Source: Bacteroidales bacterium
GTDB taxonomy: Bacteria; Bacteroidota; Bacteroidia; Bacteroidales; UBA932
Assembly (NCBI GenBank): GCA_017399905.1
Contig: JAFQAR010000043.1
Coordinates: 1 to 64,000, forward strand
Direction: 5' to 3'
Length of the DNA: 64,000 nt
The notes beneath the pieces are model-generated. The model made no database searches, had not been told where the DNA came from, and worked only from the letters and a program-made list of their open reading frames with translations. The position numbers were made by a program, and so were the translations under genes. Positions 26,556-35,669 of this stretch are shown here, one piece after another. Within the stretch, counting starts at the first letter, position 1, and each line of letters starts with the position of its first letter.

Positions 26556-28655
26556 TTAGAGCCATCCTCCGTTGCCGGTTGCAAATGGTCTTGATACAAT
26601 GGATATTTCACGTGAAAAAGCCATGCTTCCGATGCCGTCAGCCATGCCGGTATCCTTTCCGACAGACGAACTTATTGTGATCTTGCCGGATCCGACGGCC
26701 TTGCAGCATACTTCCAGCTTTCCGTTCCTGACCACCGGGTCGGCCTCTATTCCAAGTGCCTTGCGGCTTGCCGCGTCGATATCCACGACGAGGTCGAAAC
26801 GTTCCGCCACGCCCTCGCCCATATAGCCGTCAAGGTCGATCTTCGCGTTGCTGCCGGCCTCAACCATCACGGACGGCGTTCCCTCTATAGCCATCAGGAA
26901 CTGCCATGCATCGACCGCTCCCGTTCCCATCTTGCCTTTGTACTTGCCGAGCTGGATGTCTGTCCATGAATTTGAGCCGAGGTCGTAATACCTCTTGGTT
27001 CCTGTCATGCGGCTGTCGATATCGTTGACGGAAGTCAGAAGCATTGATGTGAATTCCTCCCTTGTGAACTTCTTTCCGAGCTTCTTCGCATACGACAGTC
27101 CGAGGGCCACCACTCCCGAAACATGAGGACATGCCATCGATGTTCCCTGCATGAACTGGTAGTTCTTTCCGCTGTCAGCTGCAGGTGAACCCTGGTTTGC
27201 ATTTGACACTCCTGTCGAAAGGATCATGGTCTCATTTGCAGATCCCTCGATATATTCTCCTCCCGGTGCGGCGATCTTGCAGCCTGGACCGTAGTTGGTA
27301 TAACCTCCTGGAAGGAAGTCCGCTCCGAATGATGTCACCGAAATCACGTAAGGAAGAGCTCCCGGATAGCTTGAATACGGGTTCTTGTGGTTTCCTGCGG
27401 CGAAGATGGCGATGTTTCCCTCGAGACATTCGTGGTTGCTGTTCGACGGGTCGAGGAAATAGCGCAGGGCCCTGTTCTCGAACGGAGATCCCTTTATGTC
27501 CGCATCTTCGTTGCCGTTTATGTATGCGTCATCAGATGTTATTATCGAGCTTGATCCGTATGAGCACTGTGCTATGCAGGCTCCGTTGTCTGCTGCATAT
27601 ATGAATGCCGCAGCGTTCTGCGCGTCCGAAGCCGCCTTCGTGCCTTCGAATATCTGGCAGGTCATCAGACGTACTCCGTCGCCGTTTCCGGTGCCTCCGG
27701 CTATCGAACTGACTCCCTTGCCGTTGCTGTTTGTCGCTCCGATGATGCCTGCTACATGTGTTCCGTGTCCCGAGCCGGCCGTCCAGTTGAGGTTGTTGCC
27801 CTTCACTTCGGAGAAGCTGCCGCCTTCAAGTATTCCGTCCACATAGTCCTTGGTGATCTTCGAGCATCCTACGAAGTTGAAACCGTATTTGTCGTCGATG
27901 AATCCGTTTCCGTCGTCATCCACGTTGAGGGTTCCGTTCACTTCGGCCTCATTAACCCAAAGCGCGTCCTTGAGGTCTTCGTGCATGCTGCACACGGCGC
28001 AATCGAAAACCGCCACCACGACGCTCGGATCGCCTCCGGTGAGCCTCCATGCGTCCTTCACGTTGACGTCAGCACCTGCGACGGCGTTCGGCACCACGGT
28101 CTTGTCACCGGTGTTCACGAGGTTCCACTGCCTTGAGAGCCAAGGATCATCGAAATAGCCCTCGGCAGCGTCGCTTCGGGTCATTACGGCTTCGAAGGCC
28201 ACCGCCTGCCCGTCCGTCACCTGCTCCTGCAGCCTGTTGTACTGTATCGACTCGACCTCAGGTCTGAGCGCCATCTGTTCCGCGACCTTCCTTACCGGAA
28301 TGTCCTCGTCGAAGCTTACGGAAAACCATCTGTGCAGCCCGTACTTCCTTGCAGCCGCCATGTTCTTCGGCCTGACCATCAGTGCGGAAGCCACTTCTGA
28401 TGCCGAAGTCTCCGAAAGAATGTCCGCAACTGCCGCCTCATCGCCGTTGCCGAGTCTCTCTGCGGTCTCTTCGTCCACCATTATCAGGAGCGAACCCTTC
28501 ATGGCATTGTCAGCGGACATGTCTCCCACAATCTTTTCTGCCAGGGTCTTTTCTGCCTGGACATCCGGCATGTTTTCCCTGATGCCTTCAGTGCAGGAAA
28601 TGCACACGGCCGAAATGGCCGCAAGCATGAGAATCCTTTTATCCATATTTATCAT
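26556..28655 (-). CDS. Subtilisin-like serine protease (S8) lipoprotein
   Basis: The 699-residue lipoprotein (lipobox CISC, Cys21) has an inhibitor I9-like prodomain (about 50-145) and an S8 catalytic domain (about 205-555). The triad is Asp218 (VAVFDCAV), His297 (GSGHGTHVAG) and Ser506 (GTSMACPHVSG), with oxyanion Asn422 (FAAGNHKNP). The usual DTG or DSG after the first triad residue is DCA here, which is unusual but leaves the triad intact. The C-terminal 130 residues form a beta domain. Its start codon follows the GH53 stop without a gap, so both belong to one operon with the small lipoprotein. Confidence 0.9.
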   Translation of the reverse strand: MINMDKRILMLAAISAVCISCTEGIRENMPDVQAEKTLAEKIVGDMSADNAMKGSLLIMVDEETAERLGNGDEAAVADILSETSASEVASALMVRPKNMAAARKYGLHRWFSVSFDEDIPVRKVAEQMALRPEVESIQYNRLQEQVTDGQAVAFEAVMTRSDAAEGYFDDPWLSRQWNLVNTGDKTVVPNAVAGADVNVKDAWRLTGGDPSVVVAVFDCAVCSMHEDLKDALWVNEAEVNGTLNVDDDGNGFIDDKYGFNFVGCSKITKDYVDGILEGGSFSEVKGNNLNWTAGSGHGTHVAGIIGATNSNGKGVSSIAGGTGNGDGVRLMTCQIFEGTKAASDAQNAAAFIYAADNGACIAQCSYGSSSIITSDDAYINGNEDADIKGSPFENRALRYFLDPSNSNHECLEGNIAIFAAGNHKNPYSSYPGALPYVISVTSFGADFLPGGYTNYGPGCKIAAPGGEYIEGSANETMILSTGVSNANQGSPAADSGKNYQFMQGTSMACPHVSGVVALGLSYAKKLGKKFTREEFTSMLLTSVNDIDSRMTGTKRYYDLGSNSWTDIQLGKYKGKMGTGAVDAWQFLMAIEGTPSVMVEAGSNAKIDLDGYMGEGVAERFDLVVDIDAASRKALGIEADPVVRNGKLEVCCKAVGSGKITISSSVGKDTGMADGIGSMAFSREISIVSRPFATGNGGWL

Positions 28656-29750
28656 TTACTCTTTGTTTCCAAACGGTTCAAGAATGACTGTCGGCCTGCC
28701 GTTGCTGAAGGCTCCCAGTCCGTAAGCGTTCCACCCCAATGCCGCGTAGTTTGAAGGCTTCCATACGCCGTCGGTCTGCGGCTCCCAGTAGAATACTCCG
28801 AGGCAGCCTTCGGTATTCATGGCCTTGTCGACAATATGCTGCATCGTTTCCTTCGACTGCTGCGGCTGATCCACAGGCAGGCCTGTCTCGCATATCATGA
28901 CCGGCTTTCCGAACTTCGAGTTCACGGCCTTTATGTTGGCGATGCACCTGTCTACGGTGCCGTTCCAGTCGTTGCCCGCATATGACGGATAAAGCGACAT
29001 GCCTATGATGTCGTACCTTGCATTGCCCGACTTCATAAGACCGAAGAACCAGTCGTACTGTCCGGAATCATATCCGTTGTCTATGTGGAGGATTACCTTT
29101 GTGTCGGGATATACCTCCTTTGCGGCAGCATATCCTGCATTGAGGTAATCTATGAAACTTCCGGTAGATTTGCCTTCCACCTTGCCCGACGGCCACAACA
29201 TCCCGCCTGTCACTTCGTTTCCGACCTGCACCCATGCGACGTCGATGCCTTTGCCCTTCAGAGCCTTGAGCACTTCCTTCGTGTGGCTTGCGACGGCCGC
29301 CGTCATTTCAGCTGTGCCGTATCCCTTCCATGCTGCAGGAGGATTCTGCTTGCCGGGGTCGGCCCAGAAGTCGCTGTAATGGAAGTCTATCATCAGCTTC
29401 ATCCCGAGGTCATGCGCACGCTTTGCCTTGACGAGTACATCGTCCTTTCCGCACCATCCTCCTTCAGGACCGACCCATACGCGGAGACGTATGGCATCGA
29501 ATCCGATCTTTTTCATCAGTGCCGTACATTCGGTTTCCTTTCCGTCTGCGGTGTAGAACTTCTCTCCGTCCTTCTCCATCTGTGTGACCCAGCTGATGTC
29601 GGCACCCTTGACGAATCCTGTCTCTTCCGTACCCTGTTCCGGCTTTTCCTCTCCCGGTCTGTGTCCCGTCGGTCCGTACTGGTTGCCTTCGCATGAGACA
29701 GCCAGCATGAGGATGACTGATGATACGGCTGATAATATACCTGTTTTCAT
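28656..29750 (-). CDS. GH53 endo-beta-1,4-galactanase lipoprotein
   Basis: The 364-residue lipoprotein (lipobox AVSC, Cys20) has the GH53 barrel: GADISWVTQMEKDG, AIRLRVWVGPEGG, MIDFHYSDFWADPGKQ, VQVGNEVTGGMLWP (acid/base Glu179) and PVMICETGLP (nucleophile Glu288). It cleaves beta-1,4-galactan side chains of type I arabinogalactan in pectin. No SusCD pair is near, so it is an isolated enzyme linked to a protease gene. The ATG at 29750 is used because the upstream extension hides the signal peptide. Confidence 0.92.
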   Translation of the reverse strand: MKTGILSAVSSVILMLAVSCEGNQYGPTGHRPGEEKPEQGTEETGFVKGADISWVTQMEKDGEKFYTADGKETECTALMKKIGFDAIRLRVWVGPEGGWCGKDDVLVKAKRAHDLGMKLMIDFHYSDFWADPGKQNPPAAWKGYGTAEMTAAVASHTKEVLKALKGKGIDVAWVQVGNEVTGGMLWPSGKVEGKSTGSFIDYLNAGYAAAKEVYPDTKVILHIDNGYDSGQYDWFFGLMKSGNARYDIIGMSLYPSYAGNDWNGTVDRCIANIKAVNSKFGKPVMICETGLPVDQPQQSKETMQHIVDKAMNTEGCLGVFYWEPQTDGVWKPSNYAALGWNAYGLGAFSNGRPTVILEPFGNKE

Positions 29751-29773
29751 TCCGTTAAATGTTTGCAGAACTA

Positions 29774-29781
29774 CAAATATA
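29774..29781 (-). promoter_or_regulatory. -7 element of the GH53-S8-lipoprotein operon
   Basis: TATATTTG on the minus strand, 23 bp before the ATG at 29750, matches TAnnTTTG. No TTG at 19 nt. Confidence 0.45.
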
Positions 29782-29833
29782 GGTTTTTTCCGCCACATAT
29801 GCTATATTTGTCAGAACCTTAAAACCAATGCTG

Positions 29834-30487
29834 TTAAGAGAAAAGCTCCCTCAGAACCTTGAGGGAGTTCACATTGATTGCGGATTCAGTGTGGAACTCG
29901 ATGTAGCGGAGGATTCCCTCCGCTATTTCGTTTCTTATCTGTCCTGAAACAGGTATGAGCATCGTGTCTGCAAACGATCCTCCCATGAATCTTTCCACTA
30001 TCGGATAGTGTGCTCCGGTAAAGGGCATGAGGTCGCCGGCTTCCGGACTGAAGCCGAGAGTCACGGCGAATTCGAGAAGCCAGCGGATGTGGAAGTTGCT
30101 GAAGTCGCTTTCTATTGCGTCGAGAAGCAGGATGTTCTTCTCGCACCACTCGAACAGGCCGGGCTCCATCGCTCCGTCCTTGACCGTTCGGTAAAGGACT
30201 TCGCTCATGAACATGGTCATGGAATTCTTGTAGAGGTCGTTCCTTATGCCGTTGAGGGCATATCTGGCTGTAAGGCTTTTCGCCATGTACAGCTTCGACT
30301 TCGTGCTTTCGTGTATCTCCGCCTCTATGATGGAAAGAGGCTGGAGCAGGGCTGTGACGGACTTCTTGCCGACTCCGCGCACAAGGAATCCCCGTCTTCC
30401 ATATTCCTTGCTGAGAGTATGGATGACGATGGAATCATCACCGGACTTGGTGGTATGAAGTACTATGATTTCTGTGACCTTAACCAT
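29834..30487 (-). CDS. recO: DNA repair protein RecO
   Basis: The 217-residue protein starts with the OB-fold of RecO (TEIIVLHTTKSGDDSIVIHTLSKEYGRRGFLVRG) followed by the helical domain. It loads RecA at gaps together with RecR. The zinc Cys cluster found in some RecO proteins is missing, as often in Bacteroidota. Its first 25 bases overlap the end of rdgB. Confidence 0.88.
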   Translation of the reverse strand: MVKVTEIIVLHTTKSGDDSIVIHTLSKEYGRRGFLVRGVGKKSVTALLQPLSIIEAEIHESTKSKLYMAKSLTARYALNGIRNDLYKNSMTMFMSEVLYRTVKDGAMEPGLFEWCEKNILLLDAIESDFSNFHIRWLLEFAVTLGFSPEAGDLMPFTGAHYPIVERFMGGSFADTMLIPVSGQIRNEIAEGILRYIEFHTESAINVNSLKVLRELFS

Positions 30488-31110
30488 GCCGCCATTGCGC
30501 GGAGAGCCTTTCCTCTGTGGGATATGTCGTTCTTCTGCTCTTCTGTGATGTCTGCAAGGGTCAGTCCGGGATATTCGTCCGCTATGAATATCGGATCGTA
30601 TCCGAATCCGCCGTTTCCGGATTTCTCATGCGCTATGACACCTTCGAGAGTGCCTTCGAACAGACGTATCTCTCCGTTGATTATCAATGTGACTACACTC
30701 TTGAAACGCGCTCTTCTGGATACGGGCTTCGTCTTTACTCCAAACTCCGCCGCCATGTGTGATTCGCTTTCAAGCCTCTGGAGTTCATAGAGTACCTTGT
30801 CCATGTTCCTGTTGAAGTCCTTGTCGTCTCCGGCATATCTTGCCGTATAGACTCCAGGTTCTCCTCCGAGTGCATCCACCTCAAGTCCCGTATCGTCCGC
30901 GAAACAGTCGCATCCGAGCTTTTCATATAGATACAGGGCCTTCTGAATGGAGTTGGCCCTCAATGTGCTTCCTGTTTCAGGAATGTCTTCCTCTATTCCT
31001 GCCTGCGAAAGGGAAACGAGCTCAAAGCCCTCTCCCAGGATTTCTGATGCTTCACGCAGTTTGCCGCTGTTGCCCGTTGCAAAAACCAATTTCATAAAAC
31101 TGCTGTTCAT
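30463..31110 (-). CDS. rdgB: RdgB/HAM1 non-canonical purine NTP pyrophosphatase
   Basis: The 215-residue protein has LVFATGNSGKLREA, FADDTGLEVDALGGEPGVYTARYAG and GNGGFGYDPIF..., followed by SHRGKAL. It hydrolyses XTP, dITP and ITP to monophosphates and keeps them out of DNA. The start may be 31110 (MNSSF...) or 31095 (MKLVFATG, the more usual RdgB start). A frame extension to 31161 is rejected because its first codon is the promoter TTG. Confidence 0.9.
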   Translation of the reverse strand: MNSSFMKLVFATGNSGKLREASEILGEGFELVSLSQAGIEEDIPETGSTLRANSIQKALYLYEKLGCDCFADDTGLEVDALGGEPGVYTARYAGDDKDFNRNMDKVLYELQRLESESHMAAEFGVKTKPVSRRARFKSVVTLIINGEIRLFEGTLEGVIAHEKSGNGGFGYDPIFIADEYPGLTLADITEEQKNDISHRGKALRAMAAWLRSQKS

Positions 31111-31131
31111 ATTTCTACTAAATAACCGTCG

Positions 31132-31161
31132 CAAAGGTATCAAATATTGATGATATCTCAA
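31132..31161 (-). promoter_or_regulatory. Promoter of rdgB-recO
   Basis: On the minus strand TTG (31159-31161), 19 nt and TACCTTTG (31132-31139) match the Bacteroidota consensus exactly, with about 15 nt of leader before the ATG at 31110. It overlaps the divergent promoter at 31147-31176. Confidence 0.78.
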
Positions 31162-31176
31162 AAATTCTTAAATTTG
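31147..31176 (+). promoter_or_regulatory. Promoter of the WG-repeat protein gene
   Basis: TTG (31147-31149), 19 nt and TAAATTTG (31169-31176) match the consensus exactly. Transcription should begin near 31183, 14 nt before the ATG. Confidence 0.78.
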
Positions 31177-31196
31177 TATGATTATTACATTGAGTT

Positions 31197-32618
31197 ATGC
31201 AAAGAATATTCCTCTCATTGCTTGTCGCTTCATTGACAGGACTTTCCGCAATCGCTGCGACTGACTCCGGTGAAAAGTCGGATACATCAGCAAGATACGT
31301 TCCCCGCCATGAAGCAGGAAGGGCCGGGTTCGTCAACAGGGGCCTCCAGAAATACTGGTGGTATGACGCTCATTGCCAGGGACGTGGAGAAAAGCTCATG
31401 AACAGCGGTTACACCGTGGAATGGCTTATCTCCCCTCAATATGACAATGTCTCGAAAGGTTTCAACGAAGGACTTGCCGCTGTCGAGTTGAACGGCATGG
31501 TGGGTTATGTGGACAAGGCCAACCGTTTCATAATCGAACCTCAGTTCGAGAGCGACAGGTTCCCGGAGACATTCACCAACGGTCTGTCGAAACTTTACAA
31601 GGACGGAAAGTACGGATATATCGACAAGGTCGGCGAGGTCCTCATCGAGCCTCGGTTCGACGGTGTCAGGCCGTTCCGTGACAATAACATAGCCTTTGTC
31701 AAGATGGGCAACAAGTTCGGAGCCATTGACCTGAAGGGTGAGATCCTCATTCCTTGCGTCCATACGACTCCCGAGTCCATGACGATAGCCAGGAACCAGA
31801 AGGAATGGAAGAGGGTTGACTCACTTGTGCAGGCCCGTGTTGCCGAAGGTTACTACGATTCGGAGCTCAGCCAGATCAGAAGTGCGGAGAAGTGGGCCAA
31901 CACCCTGATATACGATCCGGATTTCAGAAACACCGTTCCTGAAGACGTGCAGGTCCGTGACACATTGAAGCGCAAAGGCCTCAAATGTGGAGGAAAATGG
32001 CTCACAGGACCGGATTACACCAGCATCACTCCGCTTGAGGGCGGATATTTCGCTGTCGTTTCAGGTCACAGGAAGGGCGTGTGTGATAGTTACGGAAGAG
32101 AGATCATCTCATGCATGTACGATGATGTGGAATATTGTGCCGAGGACGAGATCTTCATCGTGAAGACAGACGGAAAGTCCGGCCTGTATTCATGTACGGG
32201 TGCGATGATCCTTCCACCATGTCTTGATGAGATTGGCGCGTTTTCTGCAGGATTCGCAAGCTGCACGCTGGCCGGTGTCGAAGGAACAGTGGATACCAAC
32301 GGACAGGCAGTCAGCGAAGACTTCCTTGAAGATGTGATAAGTCTTGCTCTCGACCAGGATACCCCGACCAGGATAGCTACATTGAAGCAGCTGATAACCT
32401 TCAAGCCTTCATATGCCCAGGCTCACAACAACCTGGCGATATGCTACATCGCGACCGAACAGTACAATGTAGGCATCCCGATGCTCAAGCTTGCAAGCAA
32501 GCTGGATCCGGACGACTCGGTGATAGCCGAGAACCTGGCAAATTCCAAGGCTGCGAAGAAGGAGAAGAATATGGAAAAGTTCAGGAACATTTTCCCTGAC
32601 AAGAAGAACAGGCGCTAA
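31197..32618 (+). CDS. WG-repeat and TPR-containing secreted protein
   Basis: The 473-residue protein has a signal peptide (ending SAIA) and several WG-type repeats (VGYVDKANRFIIEPQFESDRF, then YGYIDKVGEVLIEPRFD, FGAIDLKGEILIPCV, SGLYSCTGAMILPPCLDEIG). A short TPR-like helical part (about 390-460) and a basic tail follow. WG-repeat proteins are common in Bacteroidota but their role is not known; they probably bind protein or glycan in the periplasm. The S41 protease gene follows after 34 nt, perhaps in the same transcript. Confidence 0.8.
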   Translation: MQRIFLSLLVASLTGLSAIAATDSGEKSDTSARYVPRHEAGRAGFVNRGLQKYWWYDAHCQGRGEKLMNSGYTVEWLISPQYDNVSKGFNEGLAAVELNGMVGYVDKANRFIIEPQFESDRFPETFTNGLSKLYKDGKYGYIDKVGEVLIEPRFDGVRPFRDNNIAFVKMGNKFGAIDLKGEILIPCVHTTPESMTIARNQKEWKRVDSLVQARVAEGYYDSELSQIRSAEKWANTLIYDPDFRNTVPEDVQVRDTLKRKGLKCGGKWLTGPDYTSITPLEGGYFAVVSGHRKGVCDSYGREIISCMYDDVEYCAEDEIFIVKTDGKSGLYSCTGAMILPPCLDEIGAFSAGFASCTLAGVEGTVDTNGQAVSEDFLEDVISLALDQDTPTRIATLKQLITFKPSYAQAHNNLAICYIATEQYNVGIPMLKLASKLDPDDSVIAENLANSKAAKKEKNMEKFRNIFPDKKNRR

Positions 32619-32652
32619 GGTGGAGCGCAACGGTAAGTTATTGATATAGTGT

Positions 32653-34275
32653 ATGAAAAGAATTCAGGTCTTTATTGTCATGGCCGTTGCCATGGCATTT
32701 TCAGCATCGTATTCCCTTTATGCCCAGAGCCAGAGCTTCAAGCTCGGTCAGTGGGCTGAAATCCATAATTCCATACTCAAGGAGCTGAACCGCTCGTATG
32801 TCGACTCCCTTCCTGTGGACAGGATCATGAGGGCAGGTGTGGATGCCATGCTTGAGGAGCTTGATCCATATACCGTATATGTCCCGGAGGAGGAGAATGA
32901 GGATCTTCAGATGATGCTTTCCAAGACATACGGAGGAATCGGTGCGATCATCCATAAGAAGAAGGAAGAAAACGTGGTGATCAATGAGCCTTATGCGGGT
33001 TCTCCTGCGCAGAAGTACGGACTTCAGTGCGGTGACGAGATCATCGAGATCGACGGAGTTCCGACAAAGGGTCTCGAAACCAAGGAAAGCAGCGACAGGA
33101 TGAAGGGAAAGCCTGGAACGACGGTCGTCTTCAAGATAAGGAAGGTCAGGACGGGGGATACCCTCCTCGTGCCGGTAGTGCGTGAGCGCATACATTTCCC
33201 TGATATCGAATATGCCGGCATGCTGGACGATACGACCGGCTATATCCTCCAGAGCGGCTTTACCGAGAACGTTTCAGGAGAACTCAGAGCCAGGTTCCAG
33301 GACCTGAAGAAACAGGGTATGAAACGTCTCGTGCTTGACCTCCGCGGAAATGGAGGCGGTCTTATGAGCGAGGCCGTCAACATCGTTTCGCTTTTTGTTC
33401 CGAAGGGCACAGTTGCCGTCACTTCAAGGGGTAATGCTCCCGAATCTCACAGGGAGTACCGGACGACGACCGAACCTGTCGATACGGAGATTCCGATAAT
33501 CGTGATGATAGATTCCGGTTCTGCATCGTCTTCCGAGATCGTTGCAGGCGCATTGCAGGATATGGACAGGGCAGTGATAATGGGAAAGAGAAGCTACGGT
33601 AAGGGACTTGTACAGTCGATCCGTCCTGTGGCATATGACGGACAGGTGAAGGTCACGACGGCAAAGTACTATACACCGAGCGGCAGGTGCGTCCAGGCCA
33701 TCGACTACTCCAACAGGAACGAGGACGGAAGCGTGGGACACATTCCTGATTCGCTTACAAAGGAGTTCAGGACTGCCTCAGGCAGGATAGTCCGTGACGG
33801 CGGTGGAATCACTCCGGATGTGGATATCGACTTCAAGGACTACAGTCGTCTGGTGTATTCGCTTGTTCTGGGAGGTGTCCTCGACCAGTATGTGATCGAT
33901 TACTGCCGCAGGCATGATAGCATTCCGGCTGTAGATGATTTCCATTTCAGCGATGCTGATTTCGAAGATTTCATCACATTTGCAAAGACCCAGGAATTCG
34001 ACTACCGCAGCAGCGCGAAGACCTACTTCGACCAGATGAAGAAGGAACTCAGGAAGGATGGACTTGAAGAGACCATGAGTGCCGAACTGGAGGCCTTGGA
34101 CAAGGCTCTGGAAATGGACAAGGAAAGGTTCATCCGTCTCAAGAAGGATGAGATCGTTCCGTTCATAGAGGAAGAGCTTGCGACACGCTACTGGTTCCAG
34201 GAGGCCGGTGTAAAGGTGCGTCTACGCTATGATGATCAGTTGAAGAAGGCATTGAAGGCTCCTCTGCCGTTCTGA
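32653..34275 (+). CDS. S41 family C-terminal processing protease (CtpA-like)
   Basis: The 540-residue protein has a signal peptide (SLYAQ), a PDZ domain (about 92-175, GAIIHKKKEENVVINEPY) and an S41 domain with DLRGNGGG (substrate groove), the catalytic Ser in IDSGSASSSEI (about 292) and Lys317 in GKRSYGKGLV. It would degrade periplasmic proteins from the C terminus. A helical C-terminal extension of about 150 residues is usual for Bacteroidota members. Confidence 0.92.
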   Translation: MKRIQVFIVMAVAMAFSASYSLYAQSQSFKLGQWAEIHNSILKELNRSYVDSLPVDRIMRAGVDAMLEELDPYTVYVPEEENEDLQMMLSKTYGGIGAIIHKKKEENVVINEPYAGSPAQKYGLQCGDEIIEIDGVPTKGLETKESSDRMKGKPGTTVVFKIRKVRTGDTLLVPVVRERIHFPDIEYAGMLDDTTGYILQSGFTENVSGELRARFQDLKKQGMKRLVLDLRGNGGGLMSEAVNIVSLFVPKGTVAVTSRGNAPESHREYRTTTEPVDTEIPIIVMIDSGSASSSEIVAGALQDMDRAVIMGKRSYGKGLVQSIRPVAYDGQVKVTTAKYYTPSGRCVQAIDYSNRNEDGSVGHIPDSLTKEFRTASGRIVRDGGGITPDVDIDFKDYSRLVYSLVLGGVLDQYVIDYCRRHDSIPAVDDFHFSDADFEDFITFAKTQEFDYRSSAKTYFDQMKKELRKDGLEETMSAELEALDKALEMDKERFIRLKKDEIVPFIEEELATRYWFQEAGVKVRLRYDDQLKKALKAPLPF

Positions 34276-34295
34276 AGATCCAAAAGAGATTCAAG

Positions 34296-34916
34296 ATGAT
34301 CGCATTGTTTGACTTCGACGGTGTCGTGATGGATACCGAACCTCAATATACAGCCTTCTGGGATAAGGAAGGACTGGAATATTTCGGTGTGGAAGGTTTT
34401 GCGGCTACGATCAAGGGACAGACTCTTGTCCAGATCTTTGAGAAGCATCTGCCCGGCCGGCTCAAGGAGCAGGAGGAACTCACGGTCAAGATTGACGAAC
34501 TGGAGAGGAACATGGTCTTCGATTATGTTCCCGGAGCTCTGGAGTTCATCACTCAGCTGAAGAAAGCAGGTGTGCCGATGGCTATAGTGACAAGTTCCAA
34601 CAAAGTGAAGATGCAGCAGGTGTTCAATTCTCATCCGGAACTCCCGGACCTCATGGATGCCATACTTACAAGCGAGGATTTCGCAAGATCAAAACCTGCC
34701 CCGGACTGTTTCCTCAAGGGAATGGAAGTCTTGGGAGGTACTCCGGAAACAACTTTTGTGTTTGAAGATTCATTCCACGGACTGGCAGCAGGCCGTGCAT
34801 CCGGTGCCTTTGTGGTCGGTCTCGCCACAACAAACAAGAGAGAAGCAATCGCCCCTCTCTGTGATATGGTCATAGATGATTTCAGAGGATTTGACATGAA
34901 CATCATGATAAAATAA
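34296..34916 (+). CDS. HAD hydrolase, beta-phosphoglucomutase-like
   Basis: The 206-residue protein has the HAD motifs: FDFDGVVMDTEP (nucleophile Asp6, acid Asp8), TSSN, the Lys of SKPAPDCF, and VFEDSFHG. It is a cytoplasmic phosphatase or mutase of the beta-phosphoglucomutase group; the substrate cannot be read from sequence. It follows the S41 gene by 20 nt. Confidence 0.85.
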   Translation: MIALFDFDGVVMDTEPQYTAFWDKEGLEYFGVEGFAATIKGQTLVQIFEKHLPGRLKEQEELTVKIDELERNMVFDYVPGALEFITQLKKAGVPMAIVTSSNKVKMQQVFNSHPELPDLMDAILTSEDFARSKPAPDCFLKGMEVLGGTPETTFVFEDSFHGLAAGRASGAFVVGLATTNKREAIAPLCDMVIDDFRGFDMNIMIK

Positions 34917-35022
34917 ATCTTATCATGCATAAAATTTATTTTTGTCCATAAGAAAAAGAAAAATCTGAAGAATATTTCTTTCTGTCCGTCAATGGATTGA
35001 AGAATAGGATATAGTTTTGCTG

Positions 35023-35057
35023 AACCTCCGGTCGAAAGATTTGGAGGTTTAAATTTT
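35023..35057 (+). terminator. Probable terminator after the HAD gene
   Basis: AACCTCC (35023-35029) pairs with GGAGGTT (35043-35049), with an inner TC-GAAA-GA pairing, and TTAAATTTTT follows. The gap 34917-35085 is AT-rich and has no gene. Confidence 0.65.
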
Positions 35058-35085
35058 TATACTCACCTTTGTAAACAGCAAGACA

Positions 35086-35199
35086 ATGCCTACTTTATTC
35101 ACTATTTTCGGATTAAGGTTTTATTTCTACTCGGAAGAACATCTGCCGGTTCATGTGCATGTAAGAAATTCAGGCATTGTCCTTGGTGGCTTTATATAA
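35086..35199 (+). pseudogene. Truncated DUF4160 protein
   Basis: The 37-residue frame reads MPTLFTIFGLRFYFYSEE then HLPVHVHVRNSG, which is the N-terminal half of DUF4160 (MPTxFxIxGxRFYFxSxEHxPxHVHV). Family members are usually near 80-100 residues; here a stop comes after GGFI and the next gene starts 24 nt later, so the second half is deleted. DUF4160 is often paired with a DUF2442 gene, as here. A short but functional product cannot be excluded. Confidence 0.7.
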
Positions 35200-35222
35200 G
35201 GAACAGATAATAGAATGTTGGT

Positions 35223-35669
35223 ATGAGTACTTTCAGGAATAAAAATGAGAAGATTCTTCAAGTATGGTTCGACAATGAACGCATTTTCATTCGTACGGAC
35301 AAGGGAAACGAGTTTTCGCTGGCTTTGGAAATCTTCCCAAGGCTGAAGGATGCGACACCTGAACAGCGGAATGCTGTCGTGATCGAGCCGTGGGGCGACG
35401 CCATGCGATGGGAGGAGATAGATGAGGACATACATATTTCTACCTTCCATGAAGATCTGAAGCCGGATCATGACAATGAGGTTGCGGCCTTGTTCCATCA
35501 GTTTCCTCAACTCAACGTGTCGGAAGTCGCCAGACTTATAGGAATCAACAAAAGCCTGCTTGCGCAGTATATCTACGGCGTGAAAGTTCCGAGTAAGGAC
35601 CGCATGGAAAAAATCAAGTCCGCGCTTCATCAGCTTGGACTTGATCTTGCAAAAGCTACAGCTTCTTGA
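35223..35669 (+). CDS. DUF2442 protein with helix-turn-helix tail
   Basis: The 148-residue protein has an N-terminal DUF2442 domain (about 10-80: ILQVWFDNERIFIRTDKGNE...FPRLKDATPEQRN...WEEIDEDIHIS) and a C-terminal helix-turn-helix (about 95-145: FPQLNVSEVARLIGINKSLLAQYIYG). This architecture partners DUF4160 in many genomes and resembles an antitoxin or autoregulator; the partner here is truncated. Its stop abuts the stop of the convergent U32 gene. Confidence 0.75.
   Translation: MSTFRNKNEKILQVWFDNERIFIRTDKGNEFSLALEIFPRLKDATPEQRNAVVIEPWGDAMRWEEIDEDIHISTFHEDLKPDHDNEVAALFHQFPQLNVSEVARLIGINKSLLAQYIYGVKVPSKDRMEKIKSALHQLGLDLAKATAS

Noticed and set aside
31111..31161. N-terminal extension of RdgB
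   Set aside because: The first codon is the TTG of the predicted -33 box and the extension has no similarity to the family.
35012..35019. TAGTTTTG as promoter for the DUF4160 remnant
   Set aside because: A probable terminator hairpin lies between it and the gene, and no -33 box is present at 19 nt.
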